Shown here one piece after another: positions 51,287-61,532 of a stretch of 64,000 nt of DNA. The position numbers were made by a program, and so were the translations under genes. Source of the DNA: Hydrogenophilales bacterium (GTDB lineage Bacteria; Pseudomonadota; Gammaproteobacteria; Burkholderiales; Thiobacillaceae); assembly GCA_016703155.1 (NCBI GenBank), contig JADJCP010000003.1, positions 186,001 to 250,000 of the forward strand, in the 5' to 3' direction. Under the pieces are notes generated by a model that searched no databases, had not been told where the DNA came from, and was given only the letters and a program-made list of their open reading frames with translations. How positions within the stretch are numbered: position 1 is the stretch's first letter; each line of letters opens with the position of its first letter.

Positions 51287-51730
51287 ATGTCTCTGAAAGC
51301 CCGCATCACCGAAGATATGAAGGCGGCCATGCGTGCGCGGGAGACCGTGCGCCTGGGCGCCTTGCGTCTATTGCTGGCGGCGGTGAAGCAACGCGAGATC
51401 GATGAACGCATCGAACTTGACGATGCCGGTATCGTCGCGGTCGTCGACAAGCAGATCAAACAGCGTCGTGACTCGATCGAGCAATACCAGGCCGCCAAGC
51501 GTCAGGATCTCGCCGATAGCGAGCGCTTCGAGCTTGAAGTCCTGTCCGCCTATATGCCGCAACAGCTGTCCGGCGATGAGATCGCCGAGCTGGTGCGTGC
51601 TGCCATCGCCGAAACAGGCGCCGCCTCGGCGAAGGATATGGGCAGGGCGATGAATTGGCTGAAACCGAAAATGTCCGGTCGTGCCGACATGACCGTGGTA
51701 TCCGCGCAAGTCAAGGCGGCGTTGGCCTGA
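51287..51730 (+). CDS. GatB/YqeY domain-containing protein
   Basis: 147 residues matching the stand-alone YqeY family, related to the tRNA-binding tail of GatB (MSLKARITEDMKAAMRARE ... LGALRLLLAAVKQREID ... SAKDMGRAMNWLKPKM). It usually sits between rpsU and dnaG. It may bind tRNA; no enzymatic role is established. Confidence 0.93.
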   Translation: MSLKARITEDMKAAMRARETVRLGALRLLLAAVKQREIDERIELDDAGIVAVVDKQIKQRRDSIEQYQAAKRQDLADSERFELEVLSAYMPQQLSGDEIAELVRAAIAETGAASAKDMGRAMNWLKPKMSGRADMTVVSAQVKAALA

Positions 51731-51749
51731 CCCCGAGGCGGAATCCAGG

Positions 51750-53483
51750 GTGATTCCCCAGGATTTCATCCATCTTCTGCTGGATCGAGTCGACATCGTC
51801 GAGGTGATCGAACGCTATGTTCCGCTGAAGAAAAAAGGCGCGAACTACCAGGCCTGTTGTCCCTTCCACAACGAAAAATCCCCCTCGTTCACGGTTAGCC
51901 CGACCAAGCAGTTCTACCACTGTTTCGGCTGCGGCGCCCATGGCACGGCCATCTCCTTCATGATGGAACATGCCGGGTTGGACTTTCCGGAGGCGGTCAA
52001 GGATCTGGCGGCACGCGTTGGCATGAATGTGCCCGACGACGGTCAGGGCCGAAAACCCGAGGATGGCCGGCGTGATGCGCTCAATACGGCGATGGAACAG
52101 GCCTCGCGCCATTACATCGAGCTGCTGAAGGGGAGCGAAAAAGCTATCGCCTACCTGAAAAGTCGCGGTCTGACCGGCGAAACGGCCGCGCGCTTTGCTC
52201 TGGGATATGCCCCGGACGAGTGGCAGGGACTGGCAAAGGCCGTCGAAAATTATCAGGACGCCGCGCTGGAAGAGGCCGGTCTTGTGATCGCCGGCGAAGG
52301 CAAGCGCTACGACCGTTTCCGGGATCGCGTCATGTTCCCGATCCGCAACGAGCGTGGCAGGGTCATTGCCTTCGGTGGGCGGGTGCTGGGCCAGGGCGAG
52401 CCGAAGTATCTGAACTCGCCGGAGACGCCGTTGTTCCACAAGGGGCGGGAGCTCTACGGCCTGCATGAAAACCGGCGCGGCATCCAGAATGCCGGGTATG
52501 CCCTGGTGGTCGAGGGGTACATGGATGTCGTCATGCTTGCCCAGCATGGTGTCGACAACGCCCTGGCGACGCTGGGTACGGCGGTCACGCCGGACCATGT
52601 CGCCAAGATATTCCGTCTCGTCGATCGGGTGATTTTTGCCTTCGATGGCGATGCCGCGGGTCGCAAGGCGGCCTGGAGGGGTCTTGAGAATGCCTTGCCG
52701 CAATTGCCGGACGGCAAACAGGTGAGTTTCCTGTTTCTCCCGGAGGGCGAAGACCCGGACAGCTATGTTCGCGACAAGGGCGAGGCCGCTTTTCGCGATC
52801 TATGTCGGCATGCCATGCCGCTGTCCGATTATCTTTTCGAGACGCTGCGCGCGCAGACCGATATGTCCTCGCAGGAGGGTCGGGTGCGGCTGCTCAAGTT
52901 GATGGAGCCCTACCTCGCCCAGATGCGTCATGCCCCGCTCCTGGCGCGCACCATGCGCGCCCGCCTGGGTGATCTGACCGGCATCGCCGCGCCCTCGGTC
53001 CGGCGTGATCCGCGCTCGGCGCCGCGTCCGGTGATGCGCCGAGAGGTCATGGCCTCACCCTATCGGGTGGTGATCCAGGCGTTGCTGGCCAGGCCCGAGC
53101 GGGCACATGAACTTCCCGAGCGCCGGCTGGTCCACGGCAATGAGGCGGCGGCGCTGGAATCCTTGGCGGCATATATCAAGGAACATCCGGAGATGACTCA
53201 GACGCGGCGTATCGTCGATGCCTTCAAGGGGCGGGACGGGTATGAGCTGATCGAAACCGCCTTCGCGGAGTCGATGCTGCTGGGCAGCGATGCCGAAACC
53301 GAAGCGCGCACCGAGGCTGATTTCCAGGGGGCTTGCGCCACGCTGATGGAGCAGTGGATGCGGGCCGAGCGCGAACGGCTGGTTGGTTTGCCACTGTCGC
53401 AACTGACCGGTGAAGAGAAACGCTTGCTGGTCGAGGGGCCGCGCTACAAGAAACTTGATCAGGTGGGTAAAGTCAAAACCTAG
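51750..53483 (+). CDS. dnaG: DNA primase
   Basis: Synthesises RNA primers at the replication fork. The 577-residue protein has the N-terminal CHC2 zinc finger (CPFHNEKSPSF ... YHCFGCGAHG), the TOPRIM core (VVEGYMDVVMLAQHG, FAFDGDAAGRKAA) and a C-terminal helicase-binding region. The start codon is GTG at 51750. Located in the rpsU-dnaG-rpoD operon. Confidence 0.96.
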   Translation: MIPQDFIHLLLDRVDIVEVIERYVPLKKKGANYQACCPFHNEKSPSFTVSPTKQFYHCFGCGAHGTAISFMMEHAGLDFPEAVKDLAARVGMNVPDDGQGRKPEDGRRDALNTAMEQASRHYIELLKGSEKAIAYLKSRGLTGETAARFALGYAPDEWQGLAKAVENYQDAALEEAGLVIAGEGKRYDRFRDRVMFPIRNERGRVIAFGGRVLGQGEPKYLNSPETPLFHKGRELYGLHENRRGIQNAGYALVVEGYMDVVMLAQHGVDNALATLGTAVTPDHVAKIFRLVDRVIFAFDGDAAGRKAAWRGLENALPQLPDGKQVSFLFLPEGEDPDSYVRDKGEAAFRDLCRHAMPLSDYLFETLRAQTDMSSQEGRVRLLKLMEPYLAQMRHAPLLARTMRARLGDLTGIAAPSVRRDPRSAPRPVMRREVMASPYRVVIQALLARPERAHELPERRLVHGNEAAALESLAAYIKEHPEMTQTRRIVDAFKGRDGYELIETAFAESMLLGSDAETEARTEADFQGACATLMEQWMRAERERLVGLPLSQLTGEEKRLLVEGPRYKKLDQVGKVKT

Positions 53484-53519
53484 GACCGACCCAGGCGAAA
53501 ATCGGGGGTGATATTCGTG

Positions 53520-53525
53520 TATAAT
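53520..53525 (+). promoter_or_regulatory. Possible internal -10 upstream of rpoD
   Basis: Perfect TATAAT 41 bases before the rpoD start, in the dnaG-rpoD gap. No acceptable -35 at 16-18 bases, so strength is uncertain; internal rpoD promoters, including heat-shock ones, are known in other proteobacteria. Confidence 0.4.
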
Positions 53526-53566
53526 CACGGGTTTTCGCGCGAATCCATAAACGGAGTGTGGCAGGC

Positions 53567-55534
<1,968 letters not shown>

Positions 55535-55568
55535 CCGTTTACTGGGCGGAGCCTGGCTCCGCCTAGCG

Positions 55569-55646
55569 GGCCTCTAGCTCATGCCTGGTTAGAGCAGCGG
55601 ACTCATAATCCATTGGTGCCGAGTTCGACTCTCGGGGGGCCCACCA
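55569..55646 (+). tRNA. tRNA with CAU anticodon, probably tRNA-Ile2 (lysidine type)
   Basis: 78 bases with encoded CCA. Acceptor GGGCCTC pairs with GGGGCCC (one G-T pair), the D stem is GCTC/GAGC, and the T arm CCGAG-TTCGACT-CTCGG is perfect. The anticodon loop is CTCATAA. The context GGACTCATAATCC, the GGGCC acceptor and the position after rpoD favour Ile2 over elongator Met; TilS would have to modify C34. The anticodon stem has only three clean pairs: 28/42 is C-A and 27/43 is G-T. Confidence 0.88.
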
Positions 55647-55654
55647 AAACCTGC

Positions 55655-55684
55655 AAGGGGGGGTCATACCCCCCTTGATTTTTA
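55655..55684 (+). terminator. Terminator after the rpoD-tRNA transcript
   Basis: AAGGGGGG, TCATA-type loop, CCCCCCTT followed by GATTTTTT. It closes the rpsU-rpoD-tRNA transcript. Confidence 0.88.
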
Positions 55685-55690
55685 CTACCG

Positions 55691-56350
55691 ATGATCATGC
55701 CCATTCCTGTCGATGCCACGTTGTATCTGGCCCCGCTTTGCCCGCATTGCCCGGCCATGTTGCAAATCCTGGGTGAGCTGGTCAAACAGGGACAGCTTGG
55801 ACGCCTTGAGGTGGTGAATGTCGAGGTCTATCCCGAGGCCGCGCAAAGTCTGGGCATACGCTCGGTGCCGTGGGTCAGGATCGGACCATTCGATCTCGCT
55901 GGCATGCGTACGCGCGAGGAGTTGCTACGTTGGGCAACGCACGCGGGCAGTGGTACCGGCATGGCCGATTATTTTCATACCCTGCTGAAGGCAGGCGAAC
56001 TCACCAAGGTACTCGAGCGTATCCGGACGCGGCAAGAGTGGCTGGAGGCTTTGCTGGCCATCGTCGCCAACCCCGAGGCCAGCATCAATGTGCGTATCGG
56101 CGCCGGGGCGGTTTTCGAGGAAATGGCCGGTACGGACAATCTGGCGGCCTTGGTTGAGCCGTTGGCGGCGTTGACTGGCCACCATGACGCTCGGGTGCGG
56201 GTGGATGCCTGTCATTATCTGGGCTTGACTCAGTCCCGGTCCGCCGTGGTTTATCTGCGGGCGCGCTTGGACGATGGCGACGCGGATGTGCGTGAGGTTG
56301 CCGCCGACAGTCTGCTGCTGCTGGCCCAGTCGACGCCCGCCCGCCCCTGA
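55691..56350 (+). CDS. Thioredoxin-fold protein with HEAT repeats
   Basis: 219 residues. The first 80 form a thioredoxin-like domain with the CPHC pair (Cys17-Cys20) and the cis-proline in RSVPWVRIG. From about 110 to 215 are HEAT-like helical repeats (INVRIGAGAVFEEMAG, HDARVRVDACHYLGLT, DADVREVAADSLLLL). No signal peptide, so cytoplasmic. The fusion suggests a redox partner that docks on another protein. Exact function unknown. Confidence 0.75.
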   Translation: MIMPIPVDATLYLAPLCPHCPAMLQILGELVKQGQLGRLEVVNVEVYPEAAQSLGIRSVPWVRIGPFDLAGMRTREELLRWATHAGSGTGMADYFHTLLKAGELTKVLERIRTRQEWLEALLAIVANPEASINVRIGAGAVFEEMAGTDNLAALVEPLAALTGHHDARVRVDACHYLGLTQSRSAVVYLRARLDDGDADVREVAADSLLLLAQSTPARP

Positions 56351-56384
56351 GCCGTTTGTATAACGCATTGTTTGTAGACGCGAA

Positions 56385-56413
56385 TTGACAATATTAGTAA
56401 ATAATAATATTCT
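56385..56413 (+). promoter_or_regulatory. Strong promoter of the cytochrome b561-SHP-diheme cytochrome operon
   Basis: TTGACA (56385-56390), 17-base AT-rich spacer, TATTCT (56408-56413). The spacer is framed by two AATATT palindromes ten bases apart (56390-56395, 56406-56411), a possible operator. A leader of about 110 bases with no other evident element leads to ATG 56529. Confidence 0.7.
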
Positions 56414-56528
56414 AGGCCGACTTCAAGTGTCGACCTGACTATTCCATGCCTTATGCCGCTGTTCAGAACATCAACGCGACTCATGCCACGGCGCCCATTT
56501 GAAGCGCGTTAAGCGGCCCGGCCAGCCA

Positions 56529-57143
56529 ATGGAAACAACACTCTTCAGGCGGAAACGTGTCTACGACCCCGTGTTGCGGTCGATTCATGCCTGGAATGCC
56601 TTGCTGATCGTCTTTCTCGCCCTGTCCGGGCAACTTGCCGACGGGCTGGAACTGGCCTGGCCGGCGGCGGCGCTCTGGCGTTTGCACCTTTGGCTGGGCT
56701 ACGCGCTCATGCTGGGATTGACGGCGCGCCTGGTCTGGGCCTTTGCCGGCCCCGAGGTGGCGCGTTGGCAGGGTCTGTGGCATCCCGCCGCCTGGCGGGC
56801 CGTCCTGGGGCAGCGGCGCATCTTCACGCCTCCCGAAACCTTCGGGCACCACCCACTCGCCAGTGCCGGGTATCTGATGATCTATGGCTTGCTGCTGGTC
56901 ATGGCCTTGAGCGGCTTGGCCCTGGCGGCCATCGATCAGGGAACCGGGCCGCTCTACCCGCTGCTGGGTTACACGCTGGAACTGAAAACGTTCTTCCGGG
57001 CTCCGCATGAATGGCTGCAATACGTTTTCATCGCTTTCATCGTCGCCCACCTGGGTGCCCTGATCCTGCATGAGCGGCGCCACGGTGTCCCGGTAGCCCA
57101 GGCCATGGTGAGCGGGTATCAATATCTCAAGGAAAAACCATGA
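56529..57143 (+). CDS. Cytochrome b561 family membrane protein
   Basis: 204 residues, four membrane helices with paired histidines (IHAWNALL, LHLWLGYALM, FGHHPLASAGYLMIYG, HEWLQYVFIAFIVAHLGALILHE) expected to ligate two b hemes, as in diheme membrane cytochromes that pass quinol electrons to periplasmic c-type proteins. Stop overlaps the next gene (ATGA). With the SHP and diheme cytochrome genes it forms the known shp-dhc-cytb type cluster. An in-frame TTG at 56499 is a weaker start. Confidence 0.88.
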   Translation: METTLFRRKRVYDPVLRSIHAWNALLIVFLALSGQLADGLELAWPAAALWRLHLWLGYALMLGLTARLVWAFAGPEVARWQGLWHPAAWRAVLGQRRIFTPPETFGHHPLASAGYLMIYGLLLVMALSGLALAAIDQGTGPLYPLLGYTLELKTFFRAPHEWLQYVFIAFIVAHLGALILHERRHGVPVAQAMVSGYQYLKEKP

Positions 57144-57532
57144 CACGCGCCATACTGCTTGGCCTGCTCCTGGCGGCGTCGACCGCCGCCCGGGCGGACA
57201 CGCCTCAGCAAGTTCTCGACATGCTGTCGCAACAGGCGGGGGGCTCGGCTTCGGCCGTGCGTGGCGAGAAGCTGTTTCGCGCCAAGTCGACGGGCGGCGG
57301 CGAGGCCGCGTCATGCACGAGTTGCCATACCGACGATGCCAGGGCGCGTGGTCAGCATGTCAAGACGCATAAGGAGATCGAGCCACTGGCCCCGGTAGCC
57401 AACAAGGAGCGTTTTACCGATCCGGCCAAGGTGGAGAAGTGGTTCAAGCGCAATTGCATGGAAGTTCTGGCGCGTGCCTGTACGCCCCAGGAGAAGGCCG
57501 ATTTCACGGCGTATATGCTGAGCGTGAGGTAA
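57140..57532 (+). CDS. SHP-type (DUF1924) monoheme cytochrome c
   Basis: Sphaeroides-heme-protein family: a high-spin cytochrome c that can bind oxygen or NO. 130 residues with a signal peptide (cleavage after AARA), heme motif CTSCH (59-63), and RNC at 104-106, where the Asn105 corresponds to the unusual asparagine axial ligand of SHP, followed by the Cys106/Cys114 pair matching the SHP disulfide spacing. Co-translated with the b561 gene; the diheme cytochrome follows three bases after the stop. Confidence 0.88.
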   Translation: MTRAILLGLLLAASTAARADTPQQVLDMLSQQAGGSASAVRGEKLFRAKSTGGGEAASCTSCHTDDARARGQHVKTHKEIEPLAPVANKERFTDPAKVEKWFKRNCMEVLARACTPQEKADFTAYMLSVR

Positions 57533-57535
57533 CGC

Positions 57536-58051
57536 ATGGGCGTGACAATCAGGAGTTTGTTCCTGCTGATCCTCGGTGTCGGGCTGATGGCGTTCTGGAT
57601 AGGTAGCGGCCGCGCCGATGGCGATGCCGTTTTGCCGATGCCCGCCGGCAAGCTTTACCTGAATGAGTGCGGCGGCTGTCACACGGCCTACGCCCCGGGT
57701 TTTCTGCCGGCCCGCTCCTGGAAAAAAATGCTGGGCGATCTGGCGAACCACTTCGGGGAAGACGCCAGTCTGGACGACGCCCAGCTCGGCGCCATCGAAA
57801 AGGCCATTCTGCCCCTGGCCGCCGACACCCCTTCAGCGACCCTGCTGATGCGGCGCATCGCCTCGGGTATCGGGCCGACCGAAGCGCCTCAGCGGATCAG
57901 CGGCTCCCCCTACTTCAAATATATGCACGACGAAGTGCCCTCCAGCTTCTGGAAGCGCGCCAAGATTGGCAGCCCGGCGAATTGCGCGGCCTGCCATACG
58001 CGCACCAGCGAGGGCCGCTATTTCGAGCGGGAAGTCAGCATTCCGAAGTAA
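57536..58051 (+). CDS. Diheme cytochrome c (DHC type)
   Basis: Electron donor to SHP in the characterised relatives. 171 residues: a membrane anchor or uncleaved signal (about 6-22), heme motifs CGGCH (45-49) and CAACH (150-154), and a helical middle region (ARSWKKMLGDLANHFGEDASL). Third gene of the b561-SHP-DHC operon. The likely electron path is quinol to b561 to DHC to SHP. Confidence 0.88.
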   Translation: MGVTIRSLFLLILGVGLMAFWIGSGRADGDAVLPMPAGKLYLNECGGCHTAYAPGFLPARSWKKMLGDLANHFGEDASLDDAQLGAIEKAILPLAADTPSATLLMRRIASGIGPTEAPQRISGSPYFKYMHDEVPSSFWKRAKIGSPANCAACHTRTSEGRYFEREVSIPK

Positions 58052-58063
58052 ACCCGGCCCGGC

Positions 58064-58411
58064 TCAACCGAAGAGGTCGTCCAGCGCCTTGCGCGTATCG
58101 ACCGGTTCAGCCGCCGCGGGGCTGCCGCCGAAGAGCGACTCCAGGTGGTCACGGCCCGCGTTTTCGGCCGGCGTGGCGTAGGCATCGGCGCGCGCCTGGA
58201 GCCACTCGCAGAAGTTGGCGCGGGTCTTGTCCTTGACCTCTTCGGCCATGGGCTCCCGACAGTGTTTGGCCTTGGCCGTGTCGTAATGCCGGCACATGCG
58301 GCAGACATGCAGCTCGGCCTGGCAGGCGGGGCATTCGGCGCGGCGCGCCAGGGGCAGAGGCACGTCCTTGAGGGCGACGCCGCACTTCCAGCAGACCGGG
58401 ATATCAGCCAT
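58064..58411 (-). CDS. Zinc-ribbon-like conserved hypothetical protein
   Basis: 115 residues with two N-terminal cysteine pairs CWKC and CPAC, then CRMC and a further cysteine in AKHCREPMAEEV, implying one or two metal sites. The C-terminal half is helical and Ala-rich (NFCEWLQARADAY). The end of mltB overlaps its start by eight bases. I know no function. Confidence 0.7.
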   Translation of the reverse strand: MADIPVCWKCGVALKDVPLPLARRAECPACQAELHVCRMCRHYDTAKAKHCREPMAEEVKDKTRANFCEWLQARADAYATPAENAGRDHLESLFGGSPAAAEPVDTRKALDDLFG

Positions 58412-59708
58412 GTTGGCTGTCTCCGAGGGTGACCTGACGGGATTGGGAGGCGTCCGATCCAGCCGGCGGGCTGGCCGGCGCCGGCGCGGCTACCGGGACG
58501 CTGTCCTGCGCGCGCAAATATTCAAGCAATGTCAGCGAGGCATGGCCATCCGCCGGCAATTTCATGGTTTCCTGGTATTGACGCACCGCGCCTCGGCTGC
58601 GCGCGCCGATGACGCCGTCGGCTTTACCGATATCGAAGCCCAGCTTGCCAAGGCGGTTCTGAATCTCGATGGCCTCGTCGCGGGTCATGCGCCGGTTGTC
58701 GGCTTGCCGGCCATGTTTCGTGCTGGGCATGCCGCGCAGACGGTCGGCGAGCAGGGCGACCGACAGGGCGTAGTTGACCGAACGGTTCCAGGCCATGATC
58801 ACCTCGAAGTTGCGGTAGACCAGAAAGGCCGGACCTTCATGGCCTTGCGGCAAGAGTACGGAGCCCTGGGAGTAGGATGGCGGCAGCGGTTCGCCATCGG
58901 CCTGTGTCACGCCCAGGGCGGCCCAGGACTTGACGCTCTTTCTGGTCTCCAGTCCGGCGAGGCGCCAGTCGAAGGTCGCCGGCAGCGTCACCTCCCGGCC
59001 CCAGATCTCGTCCTCCTGCCAGCCGCTCTGGTGGAGATAGTTCGCCGCCGAGGCAAAGGCATCGGGCAGCGTATGCCACAGGTCGGCACGGCCATCCTGG
59101 TCGGCGTCCACGGCATAGTGTCTGAAGGTCGAGGGCATGAACTGCATCTGGCCCATGGCCCCGGCCCAGGAGCCCTTCATATCGGCGACGTCGATGTGCC
59201 CGGCATCGAGGATTTCCAGCGCGGCAAGCAACTCGCCCCGGAAAAACTCGGCGCGGCGGGCATCGTAGGCCAGGGTGGCGAGCGCGGCGATCACCGGGAA
59301 GCCGCCGGTATTTTCGCCAAAGTTTGTCTCCAGTGCCCAGAAAGCCACCAGGAAACGCGGTGACACCTTGTAGCAGTTTTCAACGCCGATCAAGAGATGC
59401 TCATGTGTATCGAGCAAGTCGCGACCTTTCTTGATCCGAGCCGGATTGATCCGGCGGTCGACATAGTTCCAGAAGGTGTCGACGAATTCCGGCTGGCGCT
59501 GGTCAAGCTCCAGAACCTTGTCGATAGGCCGGGCCAGGTTCAGTGCCTTATCCAGGGTGGCCTGGGAAATGCCGCGTGCCAGGGCCTCCTGCTTGACGGT
59601 ATCCAGCCAGGCCTGGAAATCGTCCTGCTGCGCAAACGCCGGCAGGGCGCACAGGCACAGCAGGAAGAGACAAAGGGCATGGAACGTGCGTGTGTGTCTG
59701 AGTATCAT
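58404..59708 (-). CDS. Lytic murein transglycosylase, MltB family, with peptidoglycan-binding domain
   Basis: 434 residues: signal peptide (to about ALPAFA), MltB-like lysozyme-fold domain with the catalytic glutamate in FWALETNFGENTGG, GSWAGAMGQMQFMPSTF and the DADQDGRADLW calcium-type loop, then a C-terminal PG_binding_1 domain (AIEIQNRLGKLGFDIGKADGVIGARSRGAVRQYQ). It cleaves glycan strands to 1,6-anhydro ends. No lipobox, so periplasmic rather than lipid-anchored as in E. coli MltB. Confidence 0.92.
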   Translation of the reverse strand: MILRHTRTFHALCLFLLCLCALPAFAQQDDFQAWLDTVKQEALARGISQATLDKALNLARPIDKVLELDQRQPEFVDTFWNYVDRRINPARIKKGRDLLDTHEHLLIGVENCYKVSPRFLVAFWALETNFGENTGGFPVIAALATLAYDARRAEFFRGELLAALEILDAGHIDVADMKGSWAGAMGQMQFMPSTFRHYAVDADQDGRADLWHTLPDAFASAANYLHQSGWQEDEIWGREVTLPATFDWRLAGLETRKSVKSWAALGVTQADGEPLPPSYSQGSVLLPQGHEGPAFLVYRNFEVIMAWNRSVNYALSVALLADRLRGMPSTKHGRQADNRRMTRDEAIEIQNRLGKLGFDIGKADGVIGARSRGAVRQYQETMKLPADGHASLTLLEYLRAQDSVPVAAPAPASPPAGSDASQSRQVTLGDSQHG

Positions 59709-59768
59709 CCTTGAAGGCTATCACAGGCCGAGAACGAGCCCAATACCAGGTCAAGAGGTCTGAATCGC

Positions 59769-60617
59769 ATGAAGGCAATTCCTGAAAGCCGCATGGCCGC
59801 GCTGATCGAAAGCCATGAGGTCATCCTGCTGGATGCCTACGGTGTATTGGTCAATCTGGAATCCGCGCTGGCCGGCGCCAGCCAGCTGATCGATGTACTC
59901 AACGACACGGGTCGGGACTATTACATCGTCAGCAACAGTGCCTCGAAACTGGCGGAAAACGCGGCCAGGCAATACCGCAGCTTCGGCTTGGCGATAGCGC
60001 CGGAACGCATCATCACGGCGGGTAGCCTGTTGATTCCATATTTTCAGGAACACGCGCTGATCGGTGCCCGCTGTTGCGTCCTGGGCACCGGCGACAGCCG
60101 TGAACTGGCCCGCCGCGCGGGCGCCGATGTGCTGGATGCGGCAGCCGTCCGGAGCGGCGCGGATTTCGAGGTCCTGATCATCGCCGACCAGGCCTTTGCA
60201 CCCTTCTGGGACACCTTCGACGCCGTCCTGGGCAGCCTCTTCCGCCGCCTCGATGCCGGCAAGGCGGTACGGCTGGTCTTGCCCAATCCGGACCTGATTT
60301 ATCCACGCGCAGGTGGCTTTGGCTTTACTTCGGGGAGCCTGGCGCTGATTCTGGAGGCCGTGCTGGCACGGCGCTACCCCGGGCAATCCGGGTTGCGCTG
60401 TGAACCGCTCGGGAAACCGCATGCCATGATTTTCAGCGAGGCCGCGCGCCGTGCCGGCGGTGGCCGCATGGTCATGATCGGCGATCAGCTCGAAACCGAC
60501 ATTCTCGGCGCCAACCGTTTCGGCATCGACTCGGTGTTGCTGCTCGGTGGCGTGTCGCTGGAGTCTGCTTCGGCCGAGGCGCAACCGACTTTTCTCTTAC
60601 GCTCGCTTGACGTATAA
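59769..60617 (+). CDS. HAD-IIA family hydrolase (NagD-like)
   Basis: 282 residues with the HAD nucleophile motif ILLDAYGVLVN (the second acidic residue is Tyr-flanked: DAYG rather than DxDG), SNSASK (motif II), GKPHAMIF (motif III) and GDQLETDILGANRFGID (motif IV). Substrate unknown; NagD-like enzymes dephosphorylate nucleotides and sugar phosphates. DAYG is a known variation, so loss of activity is not implied. Confidence 0.85.
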   Translation: MKAIPESRMAALIESHEVILLDAYGVLVNLESALAGASQLIDVLNDTGRDYYIVSNSASKLAENAARQYRSFGLAIAPERIITAGSLLIPYFQEHALIGARCCVLGTGDSRELARRAGADVLDAAAVRSGADFEVLIIADQAFAPFWDTFDAVLGSLFRRLDAGKAVRLVLPNPDLIYPRAGGFGFTSGSLALILEAVLARRYPGQSGLRCEPLGKPHAMIFSEAARRAGGGRMVMIGDQLETDILGANRFGIDSVLLLGGVSLESASAEAQPTFLLRSLDV

Positions 60618-60643
60618 CGCTCGACAAGACTCGGGAGGTGCCC

Positions 60644-60979
60644 ATGAGAATTCCGATTGAGCCATTGAATACGCTAGAGAAATCGACGCTGACAGAGCTT
60701 GACGTCAAGCAGACCGAACCGGCGCTCGCGGTGCGTCGGATCGGTGCCAATCCACCTCGCCATACCCCGCTCAACCCGAACGAAAAGCGCCAGACGGGCA
60801 CGACATCGACCCCGACCCCGGATGAGCCCTCGCGGCAGGAGGCTGAAGTGACTTACCAGGGAGAAGATCGCCGCCAGGCCGAGCGTCGTGCCGATGGCAA
60901 GCCCGCGCTATTGGATACCCGCGTACGCCAGGATCGTCGACGCCGACCGACCGGACCAAAGATCGACCTGAAGGTATAA
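60644..60979 (+). CDS. Small charged protein of unknown function
   Basis: 111 residues, proline- and charge-rich, probably unstructured. The C-terminal half holds GEDRRQAERRADGKPALLDTRVRQDRRR, an arginine/aspartate-rich repeat. GGAGG five bases upstream of ATG 60644 supports translation; the in-frame GTG upstream is less likely. No signal peptide or membrane segment. I do not recognise it. Confidence 0.6.
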   Translation: MRIPIEPLNTLEKSTLTELDVKQTEPALAVRRIGANPPRHTPLNPNEKRQTGTTSTPTPDEPSRQEAEVTYQGEDRRQAERRADGKPALLDTRVRQDRRRRPTGPKIDLKV

Positions 60980-60996
60980 GCCAGGACGCGGCTCAG

Positions 60997-61260
60997 CTAA
61001 CTGGTTGAAGCGCGATCTTCGCGCATAACCCGCAGGACGGCCTGAACCAGCACATTGATCTCGATCGAACTCAGATCAGGATGGGATTCCTGAATCTGGC
61101 GGCGGGCCAGATAGGACAGATCAGCGCCGCCCCAAGTGGTATCGGCACGGAGAAAGGGTTCAACGGTGCTCCGGAAGTCCTGAAAAATATCGCGCAACTG
61201 ACGCTGTTGGCGACGATCAACGTGTGGCTGGCCTTGCGGGTCGATATAGGTCTGAGTCAT
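60997..61260 (-). CDS. Small protein of unknown function
   Basis: 87 residues, soluble, mostly helical (RRQQRQLRDIFQDFRSTVEPF ... IEINVLVQAVLRVMRE). Convergent with the gene at 60644. GAGAG lies upstream of the ATG. No recognised domain. Confidence 0.55.
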   Translation of the reverse strand: MTQTYIDPQGQPHVDRRQQRQLRDIFQDFRSTVEPFLRADTTWGGADLSYLARRQIQESHPDLSSIEINVLVQAVLRVMREDRASTS

Positions 61261-61532
61261 GGTCGCTCTCTTCTTTGAGATTCCATATCGGTTGCGGCGC
61301 GGGAATCTTTAATTTTTTCGATGGCATCGAGAAGCGAGACTGGCTCGACGAAGGCTTGCAGGATTTCGCCATGACTATCGAGCATGCCAAAAGGCTGCTC
61401 AACCCCGACCGCGGGACCATGCAGGTCATCCGTTGCACCGCCGCCGTGGCGGCCATCGAGGCCGATGTGGCCTCGACCCGCGACATCGAGCTGAACTCGC
61501 TGGGCGGTGGCTATACCAGTCTTGCGGGTTAG
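61261..61532 (+). other. Unassigned stretch with a possible gene remnant
   Basis: Between the small gene at 60997 and the TPR/barrel gene. Its plus-strand frame, open to TAG 61532, ends with AAVAAIEADVASTRDIELNSLGGGYT, which loosely resembles the last helix of TolC-type outer-membrane efflux proteins (which end in ALGGGW). There is no credible start codon with a ribosome-binding site, so this may be the 3' remnant of a lost gene. The similarity is weak. Confidence 0.25.

Noticed and set aside
55569..55700. tRNA gene as an integration site for a genomic island
   Set aside because: No integrase and no repeat of the tRNA 3' end downstream; the next genes look like ordinary chromosomal genes.
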